From contig MU006230.1 of the NCBI GenBank assembly GCA_010093685.1, forward strand, positions 267,870 through 331,869: a DNA stretch of 64,000 bases. The letters run 5' to 3'. The notes under the pieces were generated by a model that was not told the DNA's origin, did not search any database, and was given only the letters and a program-made list of their open reading frames with translations. Shown here piece after piece: positions 35,829 through 47,604 of this stretch. The position numbers and the translations under genes were made by a program. The stretch is from Ophiobolus disseminans (Eukaryota > Ascomycota > Dothideomycetes > Pleosporales > Phaeosphaeriaceae). How positions within the stretch are numbered: the first letter of the stretch is position 1; each line of letters starts with the position of its first letter.

Positions 35829-36459
35829 GGTGGATGTGTGTGGGCGTTGCTCAGGCGGATGGAGGCAACAGGATTATGGGAGAAGAATGCGGCGTGGTGA
35901 TGGGAGGGTGGGTTATATGACGGGCTAGATGTAGGAGGAGCTTGGACGCCCGAGCAGAAATCGGAGAGAAATTTCGAGAAGTGAGCGAGAGCGCTAGTCC
36001 GAATCGCCGCCGAGGTTCCGCAGACGTCCTTTGGGATGCACCTAGTCTACTACTGTCTGTCGTGCAGTCATGAGGCGAGACACTTTTCCGGCCGTTCTGT
36101 CAATGCTGTTCGGGATGACGAGTTGAGATGGCACTGACAGACGGCGTTGTTGCCATGGCTTGGCGCGCGAGTGAGATGGATGTGTGGGGAAGCGGAAGCT
36201 CTACATGCACCGCCTCACCTGGTGTTGCCCGTGGCATCAAGTCTACAACACGCTGCCACACTCGGCGCTGCCCACTCCCTCGTCCCACCTACACAGTAAC
36301 TGCACGCCCCCCGACATATACGCTTACAACTCCGCCCTCCGCGCCCTCACCGTTTTGACTTACTGCTATTCGTAATCCGCGTGACGTAGGACGCCTCCAG
36401 CCTTCACGATACCACCACCACCACCCCGACATGCAGCACTCGCCCACCTGACCGAAGCC
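35829..36459. other. Divergent promoter region of mtHsp70 and the DUF2415 gene
   Basis: About 630 bp between two divergent starts. The side near Hsp70 carries the heat-shock element; the side near 36400 is C-rich (CACCACCACCACC). Confidence 0.6.
35968..35980. promoter_or_regulatory. Heat-shock element upstream of mtHsp70
   Basis: GAAATTTCGAGAA fits nGAAnnTTCnnGAAn at every defined base: three alternating 5-bp units, the minimum site for a heat-shock factor trimer. It is about 140 bp before the Hsp70 ATG. Confidence 0.75.
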
Positions 36460-38673
36460 ATGGCCGCAGACGACTTGCTGTGCGCACCCCTTGCCACCCC
36501 TCTCACCTGCGCGCAGACTGACGGTAGCAGGAGTCGAGACACAAACACATTTGTGCTGCCGGACAAGTCGTTCTTCAGCACAAAGATCCCTATCGCGTGA
36601 GCCACCCAAGCGCACCATGTTCCGCGTCTCTGGGCTGACAGGCGCAGTCACTACCAATTGCGCCACCTCATCAGCTCCCCCGAGCCCGACCTCATCTACT
36701 ATGCGAGCGGCTTCGACATCTACTGCCTCAACGCCGTCACCCGCGTCCAGGCCCATGTGACGACACTGCCATGGGAAGCCCGCTGCACCGCGTCCGGCCA
36801 CGGCTACATGTGCGTGGGCGGGCCCGACGACGGCAACTTTGCTGCGATCAAAGTCACGGGCTTCCCTCCCACAGACCCCTCCGACGTCGACGCCGCCCTG
36901 CCGCTGGACTTCCACCACCGCCTGCCCCGCCCGCCCGCGCTCGGCGCCGCCCACCGCATACGCCTCGAGAAGATCGGAGAGGACATAGTCAACTCCATCT
37001 CGATACACAAGTTCCCGGCAGAGGGCGAGGGTGACGACGAGGTGGTGGCGGTGCTGACGAACAATGACAAGACGGTGCGCATATACTCGCTGACCCAAAA
37101 CCTCGAGGTGACGGTGCTGGACCTGCCTTTTGCCATGAACCATGCCACCATATCGCCTGACGGCCAACTATTGGTCGCAGTGGGTGATACGCCAACCGCC
37201 TACTTCTTCGAGAGGGCTACGACGGAGAGGCCGAGCAGCACAAAGACCCCCGAGGGGCAACCACAGTACATACCACCGGAGTGGCAGTTGCTCGAGCAGG
37301 TCTCGCTATATCGGCCGACGGACCTCCTTGCGGATGGCTACTTCTGCACAGCCTGGTCACCCTTCGGACGGCTCTGCGCCGTGGGATCCGAGTGCGGCTA
37401 CGTCACCGTCTTTGACGTGGAACTGCTGAAGAAGGTCGAGTATGGCGAAGACGCTGTGGTGCAGCGCATCAGTTCAACGAGGCCAGACACGGCAGCCAGC
37501 GCTGCCTCGGTACGGACCATGCCTGGCGTAGAACGGCCAACGCCTGGCGCTGTGCGGACGATGCACTTCTCGCCCAATCCGTGGGATCTGCTCATCTGGA
37601 GTGAAGGCCAGGGCAGGGTGTGCGTTGCGGATCTCCGGGCTGGCTTGAAAGTCAAGCAGGTACTGACCTTGGATCCAAAGGAAGAGGGCATTGACAAGGT
37701 CGACATCGCCGACTTTGACCTCACTATCAGTCCGGAGATGCACGAGCTGCGCAGGGAGGCAGATTTTATTCGAAGCTACCGCCGCGCTCTCGACTCGGAC
37801 GGCACTGCAGCGGCAGTAAACGCTGCGGCCGAGTACTTCGAGGCTGACTCGGAGCGCCAACGGCTGCATCGCCTGGGTGTTGTCGAGTCAGACAACGATC
37901 CGCATGGTCTGTCGGCGCACGAAAGACAGGTGCTCGAAGCTCTGCGCAGTACGAGGCAGCGGGAAGAGCAAGGCCTCGCGCCCCGGAGTATCAACTACAA
38001 CACAAACAGGCATGTCGACAGTTCAAGTCGTCGAGAGCAAATGGAAATTATGGCCGAGTTCGTGCCAGAGAGTTTTCGAAGATGGAACCGCTCGTCGCAG
38101 GAACGAACCACGCCGCGGCGCCAGGCCTCAGTTGTGGTTTCTATCGACCCGGGAACAGTCAACGCGCCCACAACACTTAGCAACATTACCGATTCCGTGC
38201 CGACGCGCTCGCCGAACGTGATCCCAGCACACGCCCGCCGTGTCACCAACGACATCATAGCCTCAACGGATGATGCGTGGCGGACCATTGAAGAAGCACT
38301 CTCGACGCAAGCGCGCGCAGCCAATGCCACGGGTCGCGCTGGCACTTCCGACCCTGCCAATGCTAGTAGTGCCAATACTTCGACTGCGCCTGAGTTACGC
38401 AACGAGCTTCGTCGCCTCCGCCAACTGACGCAGATGCGGGAGCGGCTTCGCAACGTACGCAACAGTCAGCCATCGGCAGAAACTTACGAGTTCAGCTTAG
38501 GTCTGAGGAGGGCAAGTCGCAGTGCACATGATCCTAGCGCAGGGGTGAAAACGGCAGGTTTAGCAATGAGCCAGGACGGGAGGACGTTGTACTGTGGAAC
38601 GGAGGAGGGCATTTTTGAGTATAAACTGAATCTGCATGTTAGGAAGGGGTTCCCTGCGATCCACCCCAGATGA
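36460..38673 (+). CDS. DUF2415 WD40-like protein
   Basis: Two exons (36460-36596, 36648-38673; 51-nt intron) give 720 residues. The ATG is in a good context (GAAGCCATGG). The N-terminal part (about 45-420) is a beta-propeller-like region with weak WD40 strands (LIYYASGFDIYCLN, NNDKTVRIYSL, ATISPDGQLLVAVGD, CTAWSPFGRLCAVGSECGYV), and FSPNPWDLLIWSE is the block that marks DUF2415. A disordered Ser/Thr/Arg-rich linker follows, then a last propeller-like strand near the end (LAMSQDGRTLYCGTEEGIFEY). Proteins of this kind usually act as scaffolds; no specific role is known to the annotator. High GC opens a long but meaningless frame on the other strand. Confidence 0.75.
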
Positions 38674-39245
38674 GATGGAACAGACGAATAGTTCCCAGAT
38701 GGGATTTTTTTTCGCCTTGTATCTTTATATTTCGGTGCTTACTGTTGGCATCAGGGACGGCGAGATGGCGTCTTTTCTGCTCGGCTTCTGAAGGAGGATT
38801 CTCTTTAGTACATTGAGTCGGGCAAAAGGGATACCCAGGTAATAGGCACCAAAAATGCATTACTACTCGCATTGCTATGGAGATTGTGTGTATGCGGATG
38901 TGCTGATTCTCCTCGGTACGGATATCTCAATCTGGGGCAGAGGACCAGTTTACCGAGACCGATGATCGGCGTAAAACTGCCGACGAACCAGGACGGTGGT
39001 CGATGGCGCAATTGGAGCGGTGACTCCCCACACGTCAAGCCAAGGTACCTTGCAGATGTCTGTGAATACTTCGCGTGGTCTTCTTCTTACTCTTACTACA
39101 CACCCTCCCATTACCTGAACATCCTCTTCACCTTTTAGCTTGTCCCACCTCGAAGCGGAGCTGCCATTGGACCTGCCTGCCCGCACAGCGACACAAGACA
39201 TCGCCACCTCGAACAAAGTCGGCACCCCGACACACGAACACGACC
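38674..39245. other. Intergenic region between DUF2415 and cystathionine beta-lyase
   Basis: Contains the end of one gene and the promoter of the next. The CT-rich run near 39080-39140 is typical of fungal promoters just before the transcription start. Confidence 0.5.
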
Positions 39246-40705
39246 ATGGCTGCAGAAGGCTCAAAGAGCAAGGCCAATGGCACAGGCAAAGCGCCCACGG
39301 CCCTCGACCTCGACGGCCACCACCTGCCACCCTCGCCAGCGCCGAGCTCACCCCGCAATGGCAGGAAGTATGCGCTGATGACGGAGCTGGTGTACACGGA
39401 GAGCAGCGACCAGTACAACGCCAGCTCGGTGCCGATTTACCAGGTACACAGCAACCTTACGTGCAACATGGTGCGTACATGATTGCTGACACCAGACAGT
39501 CGGCCACGTTCAAGCAGGAGTCGGCCACGGGCGGCGGCGGCGAGTACGACTACACACGCTCGGGCAACCCCACGCGCACACACCTCGAAAGACACCTGGC
39601 CAAGATCATGGCTGCGAACCGCGCCCTCGTCGTCTCATCTGGCATGGGCGCCCTTGACGTCATCACTCGCCTCCTGCGGCCCGGCGACGAAGTGGTCACG
39701 GGCGACGATCTGTACGGCGGAACAAACCGGCTGCTCAAGTACCTCTCGACACACGGCGGCATCGTGGTGCACCACGTGGACACGACAGACCCGGAGAAGG
39801 TGCGCACCGTGGTCAACAACAAGACGGCCATGGTGCTCCTTGAGACGCCCACGAACCCGCTCATCAAAATCTGCGACATACCCGCCATTGCCCGCATTGC
39901 ACACGCCGCCAACCCCACCGCCGTCGTGGCTGTCGACAACACCATGATGTCGCCCATGCTCCTCAACCCGCTCGACCTCGGCGCCGACGTCGTCTACGAG
40001 TCCGGCACAAAGTACCTGTCCGGCCACCACGACCTCATGGCCGGCGTCATTGCCGTCAACGACTCTGCGCTGGGTGACAGGCTCTACTTCACAATCAACG
40101 CGTCAGGCTGCGGCCTTTCGCCCTTCGACTCCTGGTTGCTCCTCCGCGGTGTTAAGACGCTGGGCGTCCGCATGGAGAAGCAGCAAGCAAACGCCATGCG
40201 CATTGCTCAGTTCCTCGAAACCCATGGTTTCAAGGTGCGGTACCCGGGCCTGAAGTCGCACCCCCAGTACGATCTCCACTGGAGCATGGCACGCGGCGCC
40301 GGCGCCGTCCTGTCATTCGAGACTGGCGACGTGAACGTCAGCGAAAGGATAGTTGAGAGCGCGCGCCTATGGGCTATTAGTGTTAGCTTTGGATGCGTCA
40401 ACAGCCTGATCAGCATGCCATGCCGTATGAGCCATGCCAGCATTGATGAGAAGACCAGGAAGGAGCGCAACATGCCTGAGGATATCATTAGGTTGTGCGT
40501 GGGTATTGAGGATCCAGAGGATCTGGTGGATGATCTGAGCCGCGCTGTAAGTCGTTCCAAGAACTGCACTCTCACTCATGATATACTAATCAAAATGCAG
40601 CTCGTACAAGCTGGAGCCGTAAATATCACACCCGAAGGCTTCCGTGCTCTTGGCGCTGAGAAACAGACCATTGAAAGCTCAGATGCTGCTGCTGCCGCCC
40701 AGTAA
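39246..40705 (+). CDS. STR3: Cystathionine beta-lyase (PLP-dependent)
   Basis: Three exons (39246-39443, 39500-40546, 40601-40705; introns 56 and 54 nt) give 449 residues. The motifs are those of the Cys/Met metabolism PLP family: YDYTRSGNPTR, SSGMGALDVI, DDLYGGTNRLL, ETPTNPLIKI, VAVDNTMMSP and SGTKYLSGHHD, where the Lys at about residue 237 binds PLP. The enzyme splits cystathionine into homocysteine, pyruvate and ammonia in methionine synthesis. The N-terminus (YALMTELVYTESSDQYNASSVPIYQ) matches the fungal beta-lyase rather than gamma-lyase style. The second intron is a multiple of three and its unspliced form stays open, so naive calling merges it with the coding frame. Confidence 0.88.
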
Positions 40706-41517
40706 ACATATTTTCTTTGCGGCCAAAAGTCACCGCTGTCCTGCCCGGCCACAGCAGGTTAACGTGATACCCTCACACCTTTTGTGTCAGGGCTGAAGGT
40801 GCTTCGATTCGCGACTCTCTCTGACCCAGTCACCTCTGTCACCGCCCGGTGTTAACGTGATACTTGTTGTCTGGACTATTATTGCTAGCGGGTTTCCTTG
40901 CTCGGATGTCACGGTTAGTTCAAAAGCATGGTAGACACGATGTTTGTGTAGTTCGACAATGAAATCCTCAATCATACTTTGCAGCTTCCGTGTGTTGTTG
41001 GTGTTTCTGCCTCTCAGCTCACGTTGTTGAAATACTCAATGATACTAGATGATCGAGCACCGAAAGGCTTGCTACCAGGCTACGTTGTGTGTGCGAGATA
41101 TTCTTGCGTTGCCAAGCATAATGCATACCTCGGTCCGGCTCCGTTCGTCATGCTTATCCTCACAATCCGATCGTTCGAAGACTTCACACACATCATCCAT
41201 TTCCTCACTTACGAACATTTCCCCTATTACTGCCTCGAATACTAACCGTTGGACTAAACGCGCGGCGTGCCTGAGGTTGCGACTCTACCCAACTTGAGCT
41301 CGAGTTCCGAAACAGAGCTGCACGTCTGAAACGGCTTGACTTTTGACACGCTGGCAGGCGACTGATGTAACCCTAAGAGCTGGAGTATGATTGTACCTGC
41401 ATAGGGTAGTAGTTGTTTGGTTGGTCTGCGGTTACGAGGTCTGCAGTGTTTCTGGGCACGAGTTGGTGGATGTTTGGGAGTTTCGCAAGGCGAACAGGCG
41501 ACTCAGCGCCAGGCAGC
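40706..41517. other. Intergenic region
   Basis: No supported gene. Two overlapping 80-90 codon frames (40979-41297) have no recognisable content. Confidence 0.5.
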
Positions 41518-42474
41518 ATGCCTCAGTTCTTCGATCTCCCTCGCGAGCTGCGTGATATGATCTACATGGCTGTTGTTACCTGGCAACGCCCGTGTCCCTC
41601 ACTGCAAGACTCGGACGCCGTTTACGGCTGGCTTTGGTCCACCTCTGAAAGGAGGATTTGCAGAGAGTTTGGCTGCATCTTCTCTCCAGAGAGGGTCCCT
41701 AGTACATGTGCCAACATGCTCGCTGTCTGTCATCAAATCAATAATGAGATGATGAAAACTATCGATCGTGCGAGGAGGAAGAACGTCTTGTTCGGGACGA
41801 TAGACTGTATTGCGGATGACGGAGACAAGCACTTCTTCGAGTGGCTTTCGCTTCCCCTAGTTCATACCACGCAAACCATTACGGTCTTGGAAGAGAAACG
41901 ATCATGTGGCTGGGCTCCCAAAGTTCCAGTCGTGGGGCGACTGCTCGCAGCACCAAAGCGGATACCAACGACCAATGAAATGACCACGACGATCATCGAG
42001 AAGCTTCGAATCGACCTTCGCTGCTTCAAACACGGCGAGAATGACCAGGAGAGACTCAGGACATCAACTGAACGCACCAGCTGGGCGGTCTGCGAAGCGT
42101 TGAAAAGATTGTTCGATTACAAACCTCACAAGAACGGCGTTTCGAGTCAGCTCACCATCGACACTCTGGTCCTCAATGTTATCTCGCCTTGTCATCCAAC
42201 AAAAAATGTTGAGAGGCGAGATTCCAGACTACTAGATGGATCGAACGTCAACGAAGATTGTTGTCGCTTGCTCGTCCGAGATCTTGTTAATGTATGGAAC
42301 ATGCTATGGTCTAATGGCGAGGGGGATGCCGACCGGTATCGCCATCTGTTAGAGAGGATTCAAAGGGTGAGGGTTTGTGTAGACGGTGTGTTGGTGCGGG
42401 AGAGAGAATTGAGGCTTGAGTTGGAGAGGGGCCAGAAAGAGAGGAGAAGGATTGCGGCAAGGGTTGGGTGGTAG
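41518..42474 (+). CDS. F-box-like protein of the LPRELRDMIY type
   Basis: A single exon of 318 residues. It opens MPQFFDLPRELRDMIYMAVV, the short F-box-like motif found at the N-terminus of a very large fungal family. ANMLAVCHQINNEM is the second conserved stretch, where the polypeptide returns to the domain. The remainder is an uncharacterised alpha/beta region with no clear repeats; the C-terminus is a charged helix (RERELRLELERG). The start at 41518 places the motif directly at the N-terminus as in relatives, so the open extension upstream to 41413 is unlikely to be used. A link to ubiquitin ligases is possible but unproven for this family. Confidence 0.72.
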   Translation: MPQFFDLPRELRDMIYMAVVTWQRPCPSLQDSDAVYGWLWSTSERRICREFGCIFSPERVPSTCANMLAVCHQINNEMMKTIDRARRKNVLFGTIDCIADDGDKHFFEWLSLPLVHTTQTITVLEEKRSCGWAPKVPVVGRLLAAPKRIPTTNEMTTTIIEKLRIDLRCFKHGENDQERLRTSTERTSWAVCEALKRLFDYKPHKNGVSSQLTIDTLVLNVISPCHPTKNVERRDSRLLDGSNVNEDCCRLLVRDLVNVWNMLWSNGEGDADRYRHLLERIQRVRVCVDGVLVRERELRLELERGQKERRRIAARVGW

Positions 42475-43878
42475 GTTAGCATGGTGTTGTACTTAGGTAC
42501 CTACACGTATATAACAGGGAATGGCCGATGATCGATGAGATGATGTCGACTGTTCAAGCCCTGCAAGGTCACTTCTCTTAGATATTCGAGTCATGTGTTC
42601 TGTATATCATAACACGTAAGCTTCTATAGTGGTAGCGGTGTAAGTCTAGTTGCACAGAGACTACCTAGGTAGAGTAGTCCCATATGCCAGTTTGAGCCAC
42701 GACAAGTGGGCTATTTTCGGCCAGGAGAACATTAGAATCGCATCCATAGACAAAATTTGTCTCCGACGCTCGTAAGCTGCAGAAAGTCGCCTAGACTGAA
42801 AAGTCAATCATCGGTAGTCGCACGCGCTGTTGCACTTCCTGGGCTGGCCTGCATACCTAGGTAGATGTATGTGTGCTCTCGTGAGACGACACAGCCTTTA
42901 CCATGTTCCCAGCCCTCTTCCCCGACTGAGATCATCTCACCGATATGCATGCAAATCTCGCTGACGACTCTGCTGCCGACGATGGAATTGTTGAATTTCC
43001 ACTGGGGAAGGTCCCATTGGTTGGCGCGACGCCAGGGGCACTCCGAAAGCGTCGGTCCCGGCTCGGCACGCACAAGGCGCCGGAACGCCTATCACGCTCG
43101 ACCTGCCATGCCTCAACTTTGAACATTCCTGAGACCTCGGCGCTGCCGATCCTCCCTATGCACCCAGTTCACGCATGTGCAGGTCAATTGGTAAAAGCCG
43201 GCGGTTCCAATATTTGATTCCTCAACGTGCAGGTACGAGCAGATGGAAGCGGCAAATGGGCAGATCGGGGGCTAAAGTATCCTCGAAAAATGTAGTCAGC
43301 ATCGGTACGAGACACGCACAACTCATTTCTGGCGTGCATCAACGGGCTTGGCATGGTCAAAATGCGTTTCATGAAACGGGCCTCCGCGTTAAGCCCTGGC
43401 TGCTTCAGGGCCACGCCCCTGCCGTCATTCGTTGCGATCTCTCACCGTCTCCACTTACAATTGGCCAGACCTCGCTGCCGGCTTCAGGGGCAGGAGGGAA
43501 TGCTAGAAGGCTAACCTCCCAAACGGCGTCAAGCGGCCCCTGCATGCGGTTTTTGTGTCCGACACGCGATGGCGGGAGAGACGTGCGGGAGGGGTGCCCC
43601 GTGGGCGATGGCTTGTTGGGGGCTTGTACGAGCAATGACAGGCAGTTTTTCCTTTGCAGGCGAGGACCGCGCGTTTTATATAAGGCGAGGTCCTTGCTCC
43701 TCGTCAGGGCTTTGTTTGATCAACGTCGGTTTGTCGCGTGCTCACTCTCTCTCTTGTGTCCTTTGCTCTCTTTTACAAAAGTTCTGATCATCTTTCATCA
43801 TTCCTTTGACACGCGAGTCATCCTTCTGAATACCGTTGTACTATCTCTACTGCTGGGCAGTACTCCCTTCCACCTTTT
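42475..43878. other. Intergenic region with two TACCTAGGTA palindromes
   Basis: About 1.4 kb. Perfect TACCTAGGTA palindromes sit at 42662-42671 and 42854-42863. An open frame at 43175-43882 runs through the TATA box and leader of the next gene, so it is unlikely to be real. A CT-rich leader precedes 43879. Confidence 0.5.
43677..43684 (+). promoter_or_regulatory. TATA box of the bestrophin-like gene
   Basis: TATATAAG at about 200 bp before the ATG, followed by a CT-rich tract, the usual layout of a TATA-driven fungal promoter. Confidence 0.55.
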
Positions 43879-45487
43879 ATGACACGCTCAGAATCTATCG
43901 AGATGGCATCATCCATTGCAACCAGCACCAAAACGCTCAAGCCGCACGAGCTTGAAATTCCCGACACCATCAGCAGCAACAATGACATGCAACCAGAGCT
44001 ACTATCACCACGCTCATGGCGACACCGAGCTGTAACATATCAACCGCCCTCACGCAGACAGACCAATGGCACCTTGGATGCAGAGGATTACTTCGTACGG
44101 TTTGCTCAGAAGTTCACACCTGGGCACTCGCTAACAGCAGCAGGTCGGCCCTCGCGACATGTCCAAGCACTCCAAATGGCCCTTTTTCATGCGGATGCAC
44201 GGCTCCGTTTTCCCCAAGATGATGATTCCCTTGACTATCGTTACTCTGTGGTCGACACTCATCACGTGTATCTCTGAATTCGTGTACCCATTGGCGGTCA
44301 GCACCCTCCTGCTCACTGTCCTGGGTTTCGTTGTCGGTCTAGCCATCTCATTCCGCACATCGACAGCTTACGAGCGATACACGGAAGGCCGAAAGTACTG
44401 GAGTCAGATGATCTTTGTGAGCCAGAACATGGCACGTACGATCTGGATTCATACCAGTGAGCGCGAGGGCGACTTAGGCAAGGAGGATCTGCTGAACAAG
44501 CTGTATGCGCTTCTTTATCGAAGTACGACGTGCAACTGCTGACCTGCATTACAGGACTGCTCTGAACCTGCTCAATGCCTTCGCGTGCTCCGTGAAGCAC
44601 AGGCTCCGATTTGAGCCCGGCATCGACTACCCTGACCTCCGCGAACGTGTTGAGTTCCTCGACACCTTTGCCAAAGCCGCCGATTGCGACATTCCGAGGC
44701 CAGGACCGAAGAAGAAGACCAAGGCAGTCGGAGAGTATCTTGGTGTTACATTTGCAGAGTCGAATCCCCGCAAGAGGATCAAGCGCTCCAAGAAGCCACT
44801 TGGCAACCTGTCTCTCGAGATCCTGAATCATCTTTCCTGCTACGTCCACAGTATCATTGACAATGAGACGCTCAAAATCGGTCTCTACCAGAATCAAGCC
44901 AGTACGTCCAGATCTATCAATCTTCACACCGAAACCATCTAACAGCTATAGTCACTGGTATTGTCCAGCTCAACGAAGCTCTGACAGGCATGGACCGTGT
45001 TCTGCAAACTCCCCTTCCCATCGCCTACTCCATCGCCATATCTCAAATCACCTGGGTCTATGTAATGATGCTGCCCTTTCAACTCTGGGACGATCTCCGC
45101 TGGATCACTATCCCCGGTTGCATTTTCGCCGCATATATCATCATCGGTCTTGCCGCAATCGGCAGCGAAATCGAAAACCCCTTTGGCCACGACGTCAACG
45201 ATCTGCCCCTAGAAGCATACTGCGAGGAGCTCGAAATGGACATCGACACCATCACTTCCATGCCCGCACCAACGACTCGCGAGTTCATGCGCAGAGACGG
45301 CAACATGCCCATCTGGCCGCTCAGCCAGAAGAACTACGAGAGCTGGGCCGGACGGAGCAAGCAGGATATTCGCGACGCGCTGATGACAAAGACAAAAGCG
45401 GATATGGCGGTGCGCAAGAGCTTTGCGGTACCTAGGCAGAGCGAGGCGGAAGAGAAGCACACGCAAGCGCTGCAGCAGGATGCGTAG
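43879..45487 (+). CDS. Bestrophin-like (RFP-TM, UPF0187) chloride channel
   Basis: Four exons (43879-44094, 44144-44502, 44555-44901, 44952-45487) with introns of 49-52 nt; the frame closes at 485 residues. Joining them restores the family order: DYFVGPRDMSKHSKWPFFMRMHGSVFPKM, a first pair of hydrophobic segments (VTLWSTLITCISEFVYPLA, STLLLTVLGFVVGLAISF), FRTSTAYERYTEGRKYWSQM, the LNLLNAFACSVKHRLRFEP block, LPIAYSIAISQITWVYVMMLPFQLWDDL, and the closing ENPFGHDVNDLPLEAYCEE. It should be a membrane anion channel. The donor of intron 2 must be GTATGC at 44503; the GT at 44523 breaks the frame. A second ATG at 43909 is also possible. Confidence 0.87.
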
Positions 45488-45941
45488 ATGCTGGGTGAGC
45501 AAAATTAGATTGTTGGGTTGAACTTTAGCGCCGGTTTGGAGTTTGGGTCTATCTGCTTTGGAAAGAAGCATTGCATAGCAAGACTTATGGCGTCTGTTTC
45601 TATTCTCCTCCGACTATTTCTACCTTAGATCTTATTGCGATTATTTGCTACCGGTTCACGTTGTGCGCGTAGGTCTAGGTACCACACAAAATATTACCAG
45701 AATTTATATTTGAAATCTCGAGTTCAATGCTTACTCGTCTCGCTGAGTGTTGTCGGACGTTTTAACCTAGCTGTTCCTGTAAAGGGTGCTTGAGCGAAGC
45801 AAGGTGAACTAGCAGCCATCTCAAATCACTCTTAGCTTATTGCTGACGTTGCCATGATCAAAGGAAGAACTACGGGTTACCCAGATCCAAATGCAACTAG
45901 ATTCTAGAAGACCAATAACAACTACAAAATATATGAAGACC
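45488..45941. other. Intergenic region between converging genes
   Basis: No gene or repeat seen; somewhat AT-rich. Confidence 0.5.
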
Positions 45942-46788
45942 CTAGACTCCTCCTGACCTTGCCACCATACCATTTTCAAAGCCAGCCATGAGTCGTGCTT
46001 GGAGTACGTCAAGCCTCACACCGTCCTTCACTACCGTGAGGCGCTGCATATGCATCAAAGTCTCATTGTACGTATCGAAAGCATTTTTGACTAGCATAGT
46101 CGGCCGCGGGCTTGTAAGCAATAGTTTGAAGTTTGCTGCACTCCCGTACTGGACGAGATCTTTGAGCGAGACAACCACCTTATCCATAGTATGCACATAC
46201 TCCTCTCTTTCGTACTCGTTAATGCCGTCAATGAAACAAAATACGGGTGTGCCTTGTTGAAGCTGTCTCACAACATGGTTGAACAACTTGCAGAGCTTGA
46301 CAATGTCTCCAGCCTCGATGTCATGTGTCGAGATGTCCGGAAGCGGCGTGATGCTCGAGTATGGGAACTGACGCAGTAGTTGCGCCAGAAGACTGCGTAT
46401 CATTGCGAGCCCTCCCTTGTTGTCATCATTTACGAGGTGGTATCCGCAGAAAAATGTCAGGCTTACGATTATCGGTGGCCGTCGAAATCCGCGCGCCATC
46501 GTTGCGCATACGACCGTCATCGGAGAGGTTCGATTTGTGGTCCCGTCGAAGTCCCCCATGTACCAACAGTTTCGTGGAGCTATGAGTGAAAAGCCAATTG
46601 CGGAACTGATGAGTTTGAAGCATCTGCTGGGCTCGACCGTGGTCGGAATTGATGATGTCCGAGGCGCGATTTAAAGCGTTTTGTATGTCCACTTCCTCAA
46701 TGTCCCGTATGTGGAGGTATGACCACAGTCCTATCGGGATCCAGGGCTGTGTCTTCATCAACATAGGAGTAGTGACTGTGTAAGACAT
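45942..46788 (-). pseudogene. NACHT/STAND-related fragment, broken by one base in a G run
   Basis: The first part (46788 to about 46557) reads IPIGLWSYLH ... AQQMLQTHQFRNWLFTHSSTKLLVHG. The second, in another frame (to 45942), reads DFDGTTNRTSP ... IVSLTFFCGYH ... MIRSLLAQLL ... FCFIDGINEYERE. Together these match the order seen in fungal proteins related to NACHT/nephrocystin-like NTPases ('LLV.G.FDGT...SPL..VCA ... L.FFCG.H ... ML.SLI.QLL ... DG...'). The two frames meet at a run of five C on the plus strand (46553-46557). Removing one base would give 281 continuous residues. Either a young pseudogene or an assembly error. No Walker A motif was found. STAND-type proteins often act in fungal self/non-self recognition; the role here is unknown. 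Confidence 0.55.
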
Positions 46789-47604
46789 TCGAAATGGAGG
46801 TGAGGCAACGGTTTTCGTGCACCTTAATCTTGTAGCGTCGCTCTGAGAGATATACGACCCACAGAGACGCGCGGTTCACCGTTTAGCACCTAGTGCGGCG
46901 ATTGTACGTGTGTCTACCACAGAAAACGGCTGTCAGTGTGATGCTTGCAAGAGAAGTATGACTTTGAGGCACGAAAGAGAAGTTCTTAGAGTACCAGAAC
47001 AGGCTTCAAGATGCTCGCAGACGTTTACGCTAATTCTAACCACAGAAATAACTGGTCAACGCAATGAGGGAATTTCTGTGAAAGGAACCACGGCTGCAGG
47101 ATGCTTTCTGACCCATGTACAAGTGTGCTTTGACGCATTTTGTGGATGACTTACCTGCTTGACTCATTGGTGCTTCGGATCATGACTCAGGTCTACTCAT
47201 GGAACACCTGATATGCTGGTCTGCTCCCATCGTTCAGTAGGTATATCATCTTTCTGCATCGTCTCTGGCAGAATGTTTGTTCTTAGAGTATCGAGTATGG
47301 TGATGGTGACTAGCGCGAAACACGCGTCGTGATGGTCGCTTCCAAATTAAGGTTTGAGCTCAGACCCAATGACGTCCGATTTCAGCAGGGCCTCAGGTCT
47401 GTCAGCCATGGAACCTTCTGCTGTTCACATGAGAGCCCAGAGCGATCATCCGTCTCCCAAACGGCCGGCACGCGAGCACTAATGCACCCCTCACGCACCC
47501 CAGACTTCATGTCTGCAAATCTCAGCTTGCCCAGGCTGCACCTTTTCACCCTCAACAGCTGAATTGAAGCACGAACTCGAGGCCGTCAACCTCACCACGA
47601 TCAA
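46789..47604. other. Intergenic region
   Basis: Short frames at 46697-46879 and 46910-47149 are not convincing. No repeats seen. Confidence 0.5.

Noticed and set aside
36289..37167. 292-codon open frame on the minus strand
   Set aside because: It mirrors the start of the DUF2415 gene and its promoter, and its composition (Gly/Val/Arg rich) is typical of an antisense shadow.
43175..43882. 235-codon open frame on the plus strand
   Set aside because: It runs through the TATA box and CT-rich leader of the bestrophin-like gene and shows no recognisable protein sequence.
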